Below are positions 8,979-18,500 of a stretch of DNA of 64,000 bases, in pieces. The translations under genes were made by a program, and so were the position numbers. The stretch comes from Actinomyces sp. UMB0138. Its GTDB lineage: Bacteria; Bacillota; Negativicutes; Veillonellales; Veillonellaceae. How positions within the stretch are numbered: position 1 is the stretch's first letter; the number at the start of each line of letters is the position of its first letter. Location of the stretch: assembly GCF_002849225.1 (NCBI RefSeq), contig NZ_PKMC01000001.1, positions 545,932 through 609,931 of the forward strand, given 5' to 3'. Below the pieces are notes generated by a model that was given only the letters and a program-made list of their open reading frames with translations, did no database searches and was not told the DNA's origin.

Positions 8979-9401
8979 GTGAATACGGCAGGTGTGAACC
9001 GACTCGACCCAAGGACAAGATCTCTTGGGTGGGCACGCATATTAATCTTCTGTGTTGCCGCAATCACTATTTGGATCGGAGCTGTTGAAGTAGCCGAATT
9101 CGTCAAGGTTGCGCAAGCCCCCGTGCGCGTTACTGCCCTGCTGGCGAGTGTTGGATACGCTGCTGGCGCACTCGGCCTCATACACAATGGCAGAAAAATG
9201 CGCATGATTGCTTGGGTAGCTTATGTCGGGGAATTGATAGCACTACTTTGTGTGCTGGCGTTAGCACGACCTGGAGCTACTACGGTCGCTCTCGCATGGG
9301 AAAAGGCAGGGGAGTATTTCTACTACCTTCCTGCCTTATTACCCTTGATTGGAATTATCTGGTTGGCCTGGTCAGATCCTCGCCGCCTAGTGGGGCGTTA
9401 G
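8979..9401 (+). CDS. Small four-helix membrane protein, function unknown
   Basis: A 140-residue protein starting at GTG 8979 behind AAAGGA. Four hydrophobic segments are evident: WARILIFCVAAITIWIG, VTALLASVGYAAGALGLI, MIAWVAYVGELIALLCVL, and YLPALLPLIGIIWLAW. The N-terminus is short and polar, the C-terminus basic. I do not recognise a named family; actinobacterial genomes hold many such small proteins. It is divergent from lpd and ends by overlapping trmL by four bases tail to tail. Confidence 0.7.
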   Translation: MNTAGVNRLDPRTRSLGWARILIFCVAAITIWIGAVEVAEFVKVAQAPVRVTALLASVGYAAGALGLIHNGRKMRMIAWVAYVGELIALLCVLALARPGATTVALAWEKAGEYFYYLPALLPLIGIIWLAWSDPRRLVGR

Positions 9402-9859
9402 ACACCACCAGGGAAACCTAGCTGCCTCCACGCTTCGTAGAGTGCTATGGAGGCTGAGTTCGCAAGGTTCAACGACCTAATATTTTCCACCATGTGGATG
9501 CGCACTCGCTCTGTTACGCGCGGATGATCCATTGCCCATTCTGGAAGTCCGGTGGGCTCTGGGCCGAACATAAGCCCATCATCTGATTCATAGTGGACAT
9601 CGGTGTACATATTGCTGGTATGCCCAGTGAAGGCGTACACATTACCGGGAACCGCGTCAAGCGCACTATCTAGATTTGGGTGCACTTTCACGTGGGCCAA
9701 ATCGTGATAATCAAGGCCGGCTCGTTTCAGTTTGGTGTCGTCCATGTCGAAGCACAGGGGCTCGACCAGGTGCAGCATCGAGCCTGTGCAAGCCGATAGC
9801 CTGATTGCAGCCCCTGTGTTCCCGGGGATTCTAGGTTCAAAAAAAATTACGTGAAGCAC
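9398..9859 (-). CDS. trmL: tRNA (cytidine/uridine-34-2'-O)-methyltransferase
   Basis: SPOUT-class enzyme that 2'-O-methylates the wobble base of certain Leu tRNAs. The 153-residue length is the usual one for TrmL. Motifs seen: the N-terminal FEPRIPGNTGAAIRL, the middle LMFGPEPTGLP (SAM-binding knot) and the C-terminal MVENIRSLNLANSASIALYE. This window also carries two tRNAs with Leu anticodons, including one with CAA, the typical target class. Likely in one unit with the PEBP gene upstream (15-base gap). Confidence 0.92.
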   Translation of the reverse strand: MLHVIFFEPRIPGNTGAAIRLSACTGSMLHLVEPLCFDMDDTKLKRAGLDYHDLAHVKVHPNLDSALDAVPGNVYAFTGHTSNMYTDVHYESDDGLMFGPEPTGLPEWAMDHPRVTERVRIHMVENIRSLNLANSASIALYEAWRQLGFPGGV

Positions 9860-9874
9860 CCTAAGATTCTAGAC

Positions 9875-10405
9875 CTACTTGGTTTCGTGGGTTGCCATCA
9901 GCACCGCGCGAGCTAGCGTGTGCGAGTTGGCGGTGAATACAGCTGTGGTGGGCGTCGTGTCTTCATCTAATTCCAGTGAAGGCGTGTCCAGAGCGGTGAT
10001 TGCGAAATAGTAACGGTGCGGTCCATCTCCGGCGGGTGGGTAAGCACCGTAATAAGAATGTTCTCCGGCATCGTTGCGTAGGTGCATCGCTGGCCCCTCC
10101 AGACGAAGATCGGATTCGCCGATACCTGCCTCGAGTGTTGTAACAGAAGCCGGGATGTCAGTTATTACCCAATGCCAGTAGCCAGAGGGAGTGGGGGCGT
10201 CTGGATCAAAACAGGTAAGAAGAAAAGACTCTGTTTCTTCTGGGAATCCTTCCCACGTTAACTGTGGAGATACGTTGCCTCCGGGAGCGCTATGCTCCGC
10301 TGGCATTGGTTCGCCCTCACGTAAATTTTTGGAAGTCAAAGTGAAGCTGGGAGTCTTGGGCATCAAGTCATAGGGGGCGGGAGCCTGAGGGCGAGTTAAA
10401 TCCAT
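9875..10405 (-). CDS. YbhB/YbcL-type phosphatidylethanolamine-binding (PEBP) protein
   Basis: A 176-residue cytoplasmic protein of the Raf-kinase-inhibitor-like family; bacterial members have no settled function. Family motifs are LTWEGFPEETESFLLTCFDPDAPTPSGYWHWV split here as the DPDAP and GYWHWV boxes, and YYGAYPPAGDGPHRYYF. No signal peptide. Start ATG 10405 follows GGAGAA. It is divergent from the SOS cassette, so its promoter shares the 10406-10541 gap with the LexA box. Confidence 0.9.
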   Translation of the reverse strand: MDLTRPQAPAPYDLMPKTPSFTLTSKNLREGEPMPAEHSAPGGNVSPQLTWEGFPEETESFLLTCFDPDAPTPSGYWHWVITDIPASVTTLEAGIGESDLRLEGPAMHLRNDAGEHSYYGAYPPAGDGPHRYYFAITALDTPSLELDEDTTPTTAVFTANSHTLARAVLMATHETK

Positions 10406-10514
10406 TTTCTTCTCCTAAATAGTTGGCCTTCCCTCTCATGGTATGAAAGCGCTCGGGTATACGCCACAGAGCCTAAAAAGCGGTCATAGTTGCCAGGGGT
10501 AGGACTTACAATAT

Positions 10515-10530
10515 TCGAACAAGCGTTCGA
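10515..10530. promoter_or_regulatory. LexA (SOS) box upstream of imuA'
   Basis: TCGAACAAGCGTTCGA is a perfect match to the actinobacterial LexA palindrome TCGAAC-N4-GTTCGA. It ends 11 bases before the GTG start of imuA', so LexA binding would block transcription or initiation. DNA damage should induce the cassette. Confidence 0.92.
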
Positions 10531-10541
10531 GAGGGGGAGTC

Positions 10542-10958
10542 GTGCCATCGCAGATAGAAAGACTGGCCAAGGCTAGAGCGGTATTGCAAGCGGTAGCTCC
10601 GACAGTTCAAGAAAGAGGATGGCAACCGCGCCTAGGTCAAGGAAGACAAAAGCTTCTGAGTAACTTAGCGAAGGCAATGGGAGAACATGCCTGGGCTGGA
10701 GTCATGGGGATTCCAGACATGGGGTGGTTAGCTGCCGAACAGGCAGGAATAGATCTGAGTCGAATTCTGGTAGTACCTTCTGGGACTGGCCTGGATGCCA
10801 AGATACTTGCAACCCTGATCGATGGTGTGGACGTAGTGGCGTTAGGAAAAATTTCATTAAGCGTTGGCCAACAGCGCTCATTGTGGGGGCGTATGCGGGC
10901 TCGTAACACCGTACTTTTGACTGATGAAAACTGGCCCAGAATGCGACAGGTCGGATGA
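10542..10958 (+). CDS. imuA': ImuA'-like mutasome accessory protein (short form)
   Basis: Product of 138 residues, start GTG 10542 behind GAGGGGGAG. The central part (AGVMGIPDMGWLAAEQAGID, then LATLIDGVDVVALGK and RMRARNTVLLT) resembles the RecA-core remnant of actinobacterial ImuA', which bridges ImuB and the error-prone polymerase. No Walker A is present and the protein is clearly shorter than mycobacterial ImuA', so it is a reduced version. It overlaps imuB by four bases and follows a LexA box. Position supports the call more strongly than sequence alone. Confidence 0.75.
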   Translation: MPSQIERLAKARAVLQAVAPTVQERGWQPRLGQGRQKLLSNLAKAMGEHAWAGVMGIPDMGWLAAEQAGIDLSRILVVPSGTGLDAKILATLIDGVDVVALGKISLSVGQQRSLWGRMRARNTVLLTDENWPRMRQVG

Positions 10959-12511
10959 GCCTGCGTAGATGTGTGGGGTGGCTGCCCGGCTGGCAGTTCT
11001 CCTCTTTTGCGGATTTGGAATCTACTGCTCCGGCAGCTGTAGTGAGCGCGAACAAAATAGTTACTGTTACTCCAGCAGCGGCTAGATATGGGGTGCAAAG
11101 CGGGCAAAAAATCAGATGGGCCCGGTCTCTTTGTCCGAAGCTGATAGAAGTTTCTCCTTCAAAACTACTGACACAAACATTTGAACCTGTCTTGATTGCT
11201 GCCGAAAGTGTAATGGCTGGTGTTACGCCTTGGCGGCCAGGATTATTTTTTGCTCCCGCCAGGGGGGCCGCTAAGTGGCATGGCGGAGAACAAGAACTAT
11301 GCGTGGGGCTGACCGAAGCGATCGCCGAAGCTGGGGGGTGGGAATGCCGAGTAGGGATAGCAACGGGAACCCTGAGTGCAATACTGGCAGCCCGAGAACA
11401 GGTGATAGTGCCAGAAGGGGAAGAACGTGATTACTTGGCGCCCCGTCCTCTAAAAGAAGCGGTGTGGGCACGAGGGGCCGAAATAGCGAAAACCGCACAA
11501 CTACTATCTAAATTCGGGATTGAAACGTTAGGGCAGTTAGCGCAGCTGCGTAGACGCGAAGTCGGAGCCCGATTTGGGATGGATGGCCTAGCTCTGCATG
11601 ATTTAGCTAGCGGCAAAGACATACGAATAGAGCCTGCAGCAAGAGGGGAACAAGGGGTAAGCGTGAGCGTTCCCTGTGAAGAGCCTGCAAGTAGCTACTC
11701 TCAAGCCGCCTTTACAGTAAGGATATGCATACTGCGATTTATGCGAGCCTTGGAGCAGAAAGGCCTTACCTGTGCGCGAGTAAAGATATCCGCTGCCGCC
11801 GCTCGTGGAAAGGAGCTACAAAGAACCTGGATGCTTGACCCCGGATGGGGTGAAAAAGATTTAACAGATCGCGTCAAATGGCAGCTGGAGGCGTGGACCA
11901 GCACTGATAGCGAAACATCGGGGCCTGTACAGGGCATCACTCTAGAAGCTGTGGACTTGTTCACACTAACTGCACGACAGTCTGCGCTGTGGAGTGCTGG
12001 CGGTAAAAATACTGACTCTGCCATGGCAGCAGCGCACAGAATACAGGCCCTTTTGGGGCCGCGGGGTGCAACAATCCCGGTTCTGCAGGGAGGCTACGAC
12101 CCGCGCAGCCGTGTAGCTCTAATTCCGGTCGGAGAAGAAAGGTCTCCTAAATATGCTTTGGATCGCCCCTGGCCCGGTCAGTTACAAGGGCATGCCCCTG
12201 CTTGGATTTTAGAGAAGCCTAAATTGCTTACTCTGGTGGATGAAACAGGAAGAGCGGTAGAAATAACCTCAAGGTTGGCGCTTAGCGCTAATCCCGTTGT
12301 TGCACGGTGGGAGCGAAATAGCGTGGCAATTCAAAGGGTAGAAGGGCCCTATCCCGTACTGGATAGGTGGTGGGGGCCAGCTTCGGAGCGTTCTCCACGA
12401 ACTTATCTGCGTTTGCGTTCGGCAGGAATAGACATGCTGGCAGTGTGGATAGACAAAAAATGGTGGGTGGACGGTTTTTGGGAACAAAGTAAAATTGGGA
12501 GGAAGACTTAG
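10955..12511 (+). CDS. imuB: ImuB, catalytically inactive Y-family polymerase homologue
   Basis: Scaffold of the SOS mutasome; links DnaE2 and ImuA' to the sliding clamp. The 518-residue protein has a Y-family fold at 1-330: RRCVGWLPGWQF replaces the catalytic aspartate strand, and the palm keeps PAAARYGVQSGQKIRWARSLCP and a helix-hairpin region LLSKFGIETLGQLAQLRRREVGARFG in part. The active-site acidic residues are missing, as expected for ImuB. A candidate clamp-binding motif QSALW is at 342-346. The last 150 residues are specific to ImuB. It overlaps imuA' by four bases. Confidence 0.88.
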   Translation: MSLRRCVGWLPGWQFSSFADLESTAPAAVVSANKIVTVTPAAARYGVQSGQKIRWARSLCPKLIEVSPSKLLTQTFEPVLIAAESVMAGVTPWRPGLFFAPARGAAKWHGGEQELCVGLTEAIAEAGGWECRVGIATGTLSAILAAREQVIVPEGEERDYLAPRPLKEAVWARGAEIAKTAQLLSKFGIETLGQLAQLRRREVGARFGMDGLALHDLASGKDIRIEPAARGEQGVSVSVPCEEPASSYSQAAFTVRICILRFMRALEQKGLTCARVKISAAAARGKELQRTWMLDPGWGEKDLTDRVKWQLEAWTSTDSETSGPVQGITLEAVDLFTLTARQSALWSAGGKNTDSAMAAAHRIQALLGPRGATIPVLQGGYDPRSRVALIPVGEERSPKYALDRPWPGQLQGHAPAWILEKPKLLTLVDETGRAVEITSRLALSANPVVARWERNSVAIQRVEGPYPVLDRWWGPASERSPRTYLRLRSAGIDMLAVWIDKKWWVDGFWEQSKIGRKT

Positions 12512-12518
12512 GAGCGGG

Positions 12519-15500
12519 ATGAGCGGAAACTTTGGGAAAGTTGCAAACGTCTCTTTTGAGCAGCTACTCGCACTTGTAGGACCGCGTATGTGGCAAAAAG
12601 CTACGGAGTTAGCGGGCAGGGTGTCACGAATAGAATGGGGCAACGGCACAGTATCGGGCAAAGTTTTCGAGAGCGGGAAGACGTATGGAGTGACTGTCTC
12701 CATACCCAAAATTAACCTTCCTAATCAGCATCTTCACTGGGACTGTGAATGTGAAGACGGAATATGGTGTGCGCACGGGGTAGCGCTGCTACTGTCCAGT
12801 CTAAGTTCAGCCAATTGGCAAGAAGAACTGGAAGCACTATCCGGCACGAGCCCGATAGGCGAAGAAGGGGACAGCCTTGCCGTCTGTTTTGACTTGAAAA
12901 ATCGGCAGAAAGGACTATCACTTCGACCTCTTCGAAAGTCAGAAGAAGGATGGTCTGATCGGGCTCTGAACTGGAGACAGATTGCTTCGACGAGCCGAGC
13001 TGCCATTCCGACGGGAATGAACGAAACGCATCTTGCTGCATTGCATGAGCTGTGTCTAAAAGCGCATATGGCCCGCCCTCAAACAGGACTTAACCTCATC
13101 TCACTCGGGACAGGCGCAATCCCAGCGTTACGTGAGTTGCTGGGGAGAGGGGTGCAAATATTTGTAGGTGCGCAGGATCTACGCCCCGTGAAGTTTGTGC
13201 AGGGGGGCCATTGCGGAATCGACGTGCGCGCCCAAGAGAAGCTAACGCTGCAAGTAGGTCTCCAATTAGAGGATGAATTTTACCCAGCTCCAGAGGTGTG
13301 GCTAGGACCGGCATGCGCCCTATTACCACGAAGAGGCTTATTGGTATCTCTTTCCGGAATGACTATTGGACCGTTGCGGTGGCTAGATACGGCAAAACCC
13401 GTAACCATTCCCAAGGCACAAGTAGGGGAGTTTAGGTCTCATTGGCTACCGCAACTAAAGCTCGCCTACGAGGTTTTTTCTTCCGACCAATCCATGGCCT
13501 TGAACATCGCTGCCGAGGTATCTATTGGGCTGGCAATAGATCTTAGCGAGGACGAAGCAACGCTTTCGTGGAAGCTACGCAAAGAGTGGCCCGAGGAAAC
13601 TCAAGAGGATGAGCTCTTGCACGTTCCGAGCGATCTCACCCAAACGTGGGAGCAAATAAAACAGATTGTTCCCGATATAGATAAAAAGACGCTCACCGTT
13701 CCCGAACTTGCGGCGTGGAAGCGACAGGTTATTCCGACTCTGGAAGATATTGGCATTTCAATATCGTTCAACGAGGCAGCTCAAGAGGCGCATCTAGATA
13801 ACGAAAAGATACATGTGACCTTTGCGGGCACTTCAAATAAAGATTGGCTGGATCTGAAAGTTCGTGTACTCATAGGAGATGCTGAGATTCCGCTGGGGAC
13901 ACTTTTTGCTGCCTTGGATTCTGCTATGCCCGCGCTTCGTCTTCCAGATGGACGTTGGGTAGACCTTTCCGGTCCCGAGCTGCAGAAGTTGCGAGATTTG
14001 ATCGAAGAAGCCAAGTTATTGCGTCCTGGGGAAGAAGGACTGCTGATTCCAAAAACTGATGTGCAATGGATAAAGAGGGCGCGTCAGCTTGGCGATTTCA
14101 CAATGGGACAGGTTCCCTGCATTTCCGACGACATAAGGCCAGTGGAAGAAGTGCCAGGGCTGCGGGTGAAACTGCGGAATTATCAGAGTTACGGAGTAAG
14201 TTGGCTGGCCCATAGAATGCAGAATGCCATGGGCGGAATTTTGGCAGACGACATGGGGCTTGGAAAGACAGTTCAGCTCCTTTCCGCAATTAAGTTGTCT
14301 AGAACGGAAGGAACAGTGCTTGTAGTTGCCCCCACCTCTGTGGTAGCTACTTGGGTTCACGAGGCTGAACGATTCTTGCCTGATCTAAACGTGGCTTCGG
14401 TGCAGACAACTGCTCGGAGAAGAAATGAATCTTTATCGGATATGGCGCAGAGGGCAGACATTCTAGTTACGACCTATACCCTGGTTCGTCTAGAAGCGGA
14501 GCGATACGCCAAACTTGGGTGGGCTGGCTTGATTTTGGATGAAGCTCAGGCTGTAAAGAACTCTGATACTGCCACTTTTAAAGCCCTGCAGAACTTGAAC
14601 GTGGGCTGGTGTTTTGCCGTTACTGGTACGCCAATTGAAAATTCCCTGTCTGACCTGCATTCTCTGACCTCCTTGGCGCTTCCTGGCCTGTTGCCATCTG
14701 CGCGGCAATTTCGTTCAAAAGTAGTATTGCCGGTTGAAAAAGATGGGGAAGAATTACCTTTGCAGGCCGTTCGAGCGCGGGTGGAGCCTCATTTCTTGCG
14801 TCGGACTAAGGAAGAAGTAGCAACTGATCTGCCTCCAAAGAGTGAACAAGTCCTAGAAGTAGAACTCGTAGATCAGCATCGGCATCTTTACGACAAACTC
14901 CTTACCCGCGAGCGGTCTAAGGCGCTTGGGTTGATAGATGATCCATCTGCAAGAGTGTCGCTGCTTTCCTCCCTCACAAAGATTCGATTGATGGCAATTG
15001 ACGCTTCTTTGGTGCAGGAACAGGCGAATGTGCCATCCGCCAAGACAGAGGCGCTCATTCAGCAGCTGAGCCAGATTATTCCGTCGGGCCACAAAGCTCT
15101 GGTTTTCTCGCAATTTACCAAGTATCTAAAGAGGGTTAGGGCGCAAATTGAGGCGGCTGGCATGAAGACCTCCTACTTGGACGGAGCTACTACCAATAGG
15201 CCGAGAGCAATAGCGCAATTTTCTGAAGGGGACGCGCAAGTATTTTGTATTTCCTTGCGCGCAGGCGGAACAGGATTGACCCTCACTGAGGCTGACTATG
15301 TCTACATAATGGATCCTTGGTGGAATCCAGCGGTGGAAGAACAGGCTATCGACCGAGCGCATAGATTAGGGCAAACCAAACCGGTAAACGTCTACAGGCT
15401 GGTAGCTACTGACACTGTGGAGCAGAAGGTGATGGAGCTGAAAGAGCGAAAGCAGCAATTGCTTGGACAGGTTTTCGGAGCTAGCGGGCAGAACTTGGAC

Positions 15501-15539
15501 ACTGCAGATATTACGCAAATTCTAGGAATCGCCAACTAG
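12519..15539 (+). CDS. SWI2/SNF2-family helicase with N-terminal SWIM zinc finger
   Basis: A 1006-residue ATP-dependent DNA translocase. The SWIM motif is C76-E-C78-(5)-C84-A-H86. After a long variable region (about 100-540) comes the SNF2 motor: motif I DDMGLGKT at 577-584, DEAQ box at 674-677, GTPIEN, and the C-lobe with FSQFTKYL, SLRAGGTGLTLTEADYV and DRAHRLGQTKPV. ATG 12519 is preferred because AGGAG lies four bases upstream; TTG 12495 would overlap imuB. There is no gap to imuB and no separate promoter is visible, so it is co-transcribed with imuA'B under LexA. Similar helicases occur widely in actinobacteria, but I do not know this position as standard. Confidence 0.92.
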   Translation: MSGNFGKVANVSFEQLLALVGPRMWQKATELAGRVSRIEWGNGTVSGKVFESGKTYGVTVSIPKINLPNQHLHWDCECEDGIWCAHGVALLLSSLSSANWQEELEALSGTSPIGEEGDSLAVCFDLKNRQKGLSLRPLRKSEEGWSDRALNWRQIASTSRAAIPTGMNETHLAALHELCLKAHMARPQTGLNLISLGTGAIPALRELLGRGVQIFVGAQDLRPVKFVQGGHCGIDVRAQEKLTLQVGLQLEDEFYPAPEVWLGPACALLPRRGLLVSLSGMTIGPLRWLDTAKPVTIPKAQVGEFRSHWLPQLKLAYEVFSSDQSMALNIAAEVSIGLAIDLSEDEATLSWKLRKEWPEETQEDELLHVPSDLTQTWEQIKQIVPDIDKKTLTVPELAAWKRQVIPTLEDIGISISFNEAAQEAHLDNEKIHVTFAGTSNKDWLDLKVRVLIGDAEIPLGTLFAALDSAMPALRLPDGRWVDLSGPELQKLRDLIEEAKLLRPGEEGLLIPKTDVQWIKRARQLGDFTMGQVPCISDDIRPVEEVPGLRVKLRNYQSYGVSWLAHRMQNAMGGILADDMGLGKTVQLLSAIKLSRTEGTVLVVAPTSVVATWVHEAERFLPDLNVASVQTTARRRNESLSDMAQRADILVTTYTLVRLEAERYAKLGWAGLILDEAQAVKNSDTATFKALQNLNVGWCFAVTGTPIENSLSDLHSLTSLALPGLLPSARQFRSKVVLPVEKDGEELPLQAVRARVEPHFLRRTKEEVATDLPPKSEQVLEVELVDQHRHLYDKLLTRERSKALGLIDDPSARVSLLSSLTKIRLMAIDASLVQEQANVPSAKTEALIQQLSQIIPSGHKALVFSQFTKYLKRVRAQIEAAGMKTSYLDGATTNRPRAIAQFSEGDAQVFCISLRAGGTGLTLTEADYVYIMDPWWNPAVEEQAIDRAHRLGQTKPVNVYRLVATDTVEQKVMELKERKQQLLGQVFGASGQNLDTADITQILGIAN

Positions 15540-15543
15540 CCAT

Positions 15544-15559
15544 TCGAACAGGTGTTCGA
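15544..15559. promoter_or_regulatory. LexA (SOS) box upstream of dnaE2
   Basis: TCGAACAGGTGTTCGA is a second perfect LexA palindrome. It begins four bases after the helicase stop codon and ends 12 bases before the dnaE2 start, so dnaE2 has its own damage-inducible promoter in addition to read-through. Confidence 0.92.
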
Positions 15560-15571
15560 TACTCTTGAGGG

Positions 15572-18500
15572 GTGTATTTTCCGTACTATGAGCTTCATGC
15601 TCACTCGGCATACTCGTTTTTAGATGGTGCTAGTTCGCCAGCAGCCCTAGTCGAAGAGGCTGCCACGCTTGGACTAGAAGGAATAGCGATCACTGATACG
15701 GATGGGCTGTATGCGGCTGTGCAGGCGAATATGGCAAGTAGGCGTGTTGGGATAAATGCTCTGTATGGTGCAGAACTAACTGTTGAAGGCGCTTGTATTC
15801 CGGTGATCGCTCGTGGGCCTAAGGGGTACAGTGCACTCAGTGAACTTATTTCTAAGGCTAATTTGGCGTTAGGTGAGCGTAAGAAAGCTCAATATACGTT
15901 GGGGCAGCTCAGTGATCAATTAGCTGATGAAGCGGTAATACTTACAGGCACCAAAAACGGATTACTAGGGAAGGGGGAGGACGTAGATCGCGCTACTTTG
16001 CGACGTCTAAAAGATCTTTTCCCCAAAGATAATATTGCTGTGGAGTGCACTCTTTATGGAGTATCCGGAGAAGCAGAGTGGGCAGATTATCTTGCGCAAC
16101 TGGCAAAACAGGAGTCCTTGCGGTTGGTGGCTACTACTGCCGCCCGGTGTGCACGCATGAGAGATCGCCCTCTAGCTGACGTGTTAGCTGTTACCCGTAT
16201 GAATAAAACTCTAGATGAGGCGCAGGGGTTCCTGCCGGCAGCCAGGGCTTGCTTGCGTTCTGCTAACGAGATGGGTCAGCTTCACCGGACGCATATTGAG
16301 GCAGTAGAGAATACTGCGTATTTCGGCGAGAGGTGCGCGTTTGATCTTAGGTTGGTAGCTCCTGATCTACCTCGGCCTCCGGTTCCTGAAGGGCATACTC
16401 CAGCTAGTTGGTTACGCCATTTAACGTATTTGGGAGCGCAAGAACGCTACGGTTCAAAGAGGGAAAATCCGCAGGCTTATGCGCAGTTGGATCACGAACT
16501 AGCGGTAATTGAGAAACTCGATTTTCCTGGATATTTCTTGATTGTTTGGGATATTGTCCAGTTCTGTAAACGCAAAAATATTTTGTGTCAAGGACGCGGG
16601 TCCGCAGCAAATTCCGCAGTTTGTTACGTCTTGGGTATTACTGCCGTGGACGCCGTTGCCAACAAGATGATGTTCGAGCGATTCCTCTCTCCGCTTCGTT
16701 CTGGGCCTCCCGATATAGACGTGGACATTGAAGCTGTACGGCGTGAGGAAGTTATCCAGTATGTGTATGCCACCTATGGTCGCCATCATGCTGGGCAAGT
16801 CGCTGCAATTCAAACATATCGTCCCCGTTCGGCGGTGCGTGACGCCGCCAGAGCGCTCGGCCATCCGGTGGGCAGGGCAAGCGCTTGGACAAAATATGCA
16901 TTTGGGGGGAAACGGAAGAAGGTTACTCGCGCAGAAGGAATTCCTCAGGATGTGGCGCAGATGGCTGATCAGTTATTACAACTGCCTAGACATCTGGGGC
17001 TTCATTCTGGAGGGATGGTTCTTACTCGCCAGCCCTTAACCTCGGTATGTCCTGTGCAGTGGGCTGCAATGAAAGATCGGTCTGTGTTGCAGTGGGATAA
17101 GGATGATTGTGCGGATGCTGGCTTGGTTAAATTTGATCTACTTGGGCTCGGCATGCTTACTGCTTTGCGGCTAGCTTTTGACGCAATTCAAGAGGACGAG
17201 CAAAGGGAGAAACCGCTTGCGCTCCACAATATGCCTGCCGAAGATCCGCGCGTTTATGAGCTCCTGCAGCGTGCTGACACCGTGGGCGTGTTTCAAGTTG
17301 AGTCTAGAGCGCAGATGAACACCTTGCCCCGACTGAAGCCGCGCAATTTTTACGACATAGTCGTGGAGGTGGCCCTCATTCGGCCCGGACCTATTCAGGG
17401 ACAGGCCGTCAATCCCTACATAAATAGGCGGAATGGTAGAGAAGAGGTGACTTACCTTCATCCTCTTTTGAAACCAGCCTTGGAAAAGACGTTGGGGGTG
17501 CCGCTATTTCAGGAGCAGTTGATGCAGATCGCGGTAGATGCTGCAGGTCTTAGTCCCGCTCGTGCTGACGAGCTGCGAAAGGCTATGGGGGCAAAAAGAT
17601 CTGTAGAAAAAATGGAACTTCTGGAACCAGAACTTCTTTCGGGGATGGAACAGCGGGGCATTAGCGAGGACGTAGCTAAAAAAATTTTTTCTCAGTTACG
17701 CGGATTTGCCGAGTTTGGTTTTCCCGAATCGCATGCTTTTTCCTTTGCCTATATTGTGTATGCTTCCGCTTGGCTCAAGGTGCACTATCCAGAATACTTT
17801 TACGCTGGAATCTTGGGTGCCCAGCCAATGGGCTTTTATTCTCCGGAGTCGCTGATCTCTGATGCAAGAAGACATGGGGTAGCTGTGGGCGGGCCAGACT
17901 GCAACGTGTCTCAAACCGGTCCTACAGTGCAAAAAGGTTCTATAGGTCGTGATCTGCATACGTCACCAGTCAAACTGGATGTGCGCACAGATCGACTAGT
18001 ACGCCTGGGCCTTGAAGCAGTCAAAGGGGTGGGGAGTTTCTGGGCCAACCGGATCGTGAGTGAGAGAGACCTTTTTGGTCCTTACTTATCTCTGCGGGAT
18101 TTTGCTGAGCGTAGCGGAGCTCCGGCAAGTGTAATTGAGGCGTTGGGGCAGGCAGGAGCGTTGTCTTTTACGGGACTTTCTAGGCGCGAGGTTATGTGGG
18201 CCGCCGCTGCTGTGGCTAACCCAATTTCAAGGAAAGGCCAGTATCAGCCGTATTTGCCGGGAACAACTCCAGTGGTATCGGTGCCGGAGTTGAAAAGAAT
18301 GGGGATTGAAGAACGCATGGTTGCAGACATGTCGACTATGGGCATTTCGCTGTCTACTCATCCCTTCAGTCCTTTGCGCCAAGAAATGACGAAGCGGGGT
18401 GTTTATCCAATTGCAGAGTTGTCGGAGCGTGCAGATGGCGATCAAGTTTGGGTTGGGGGATTGGTCACTCATCGGCAAAGACCCCATACTGCGAGAGGAA

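Noticed and set aside
12495..12518. TTG start of the SNF2 helicase overlapping imuB
   Set aside because: ATG 12519 has AGGAG at good spacing and fits the domain.
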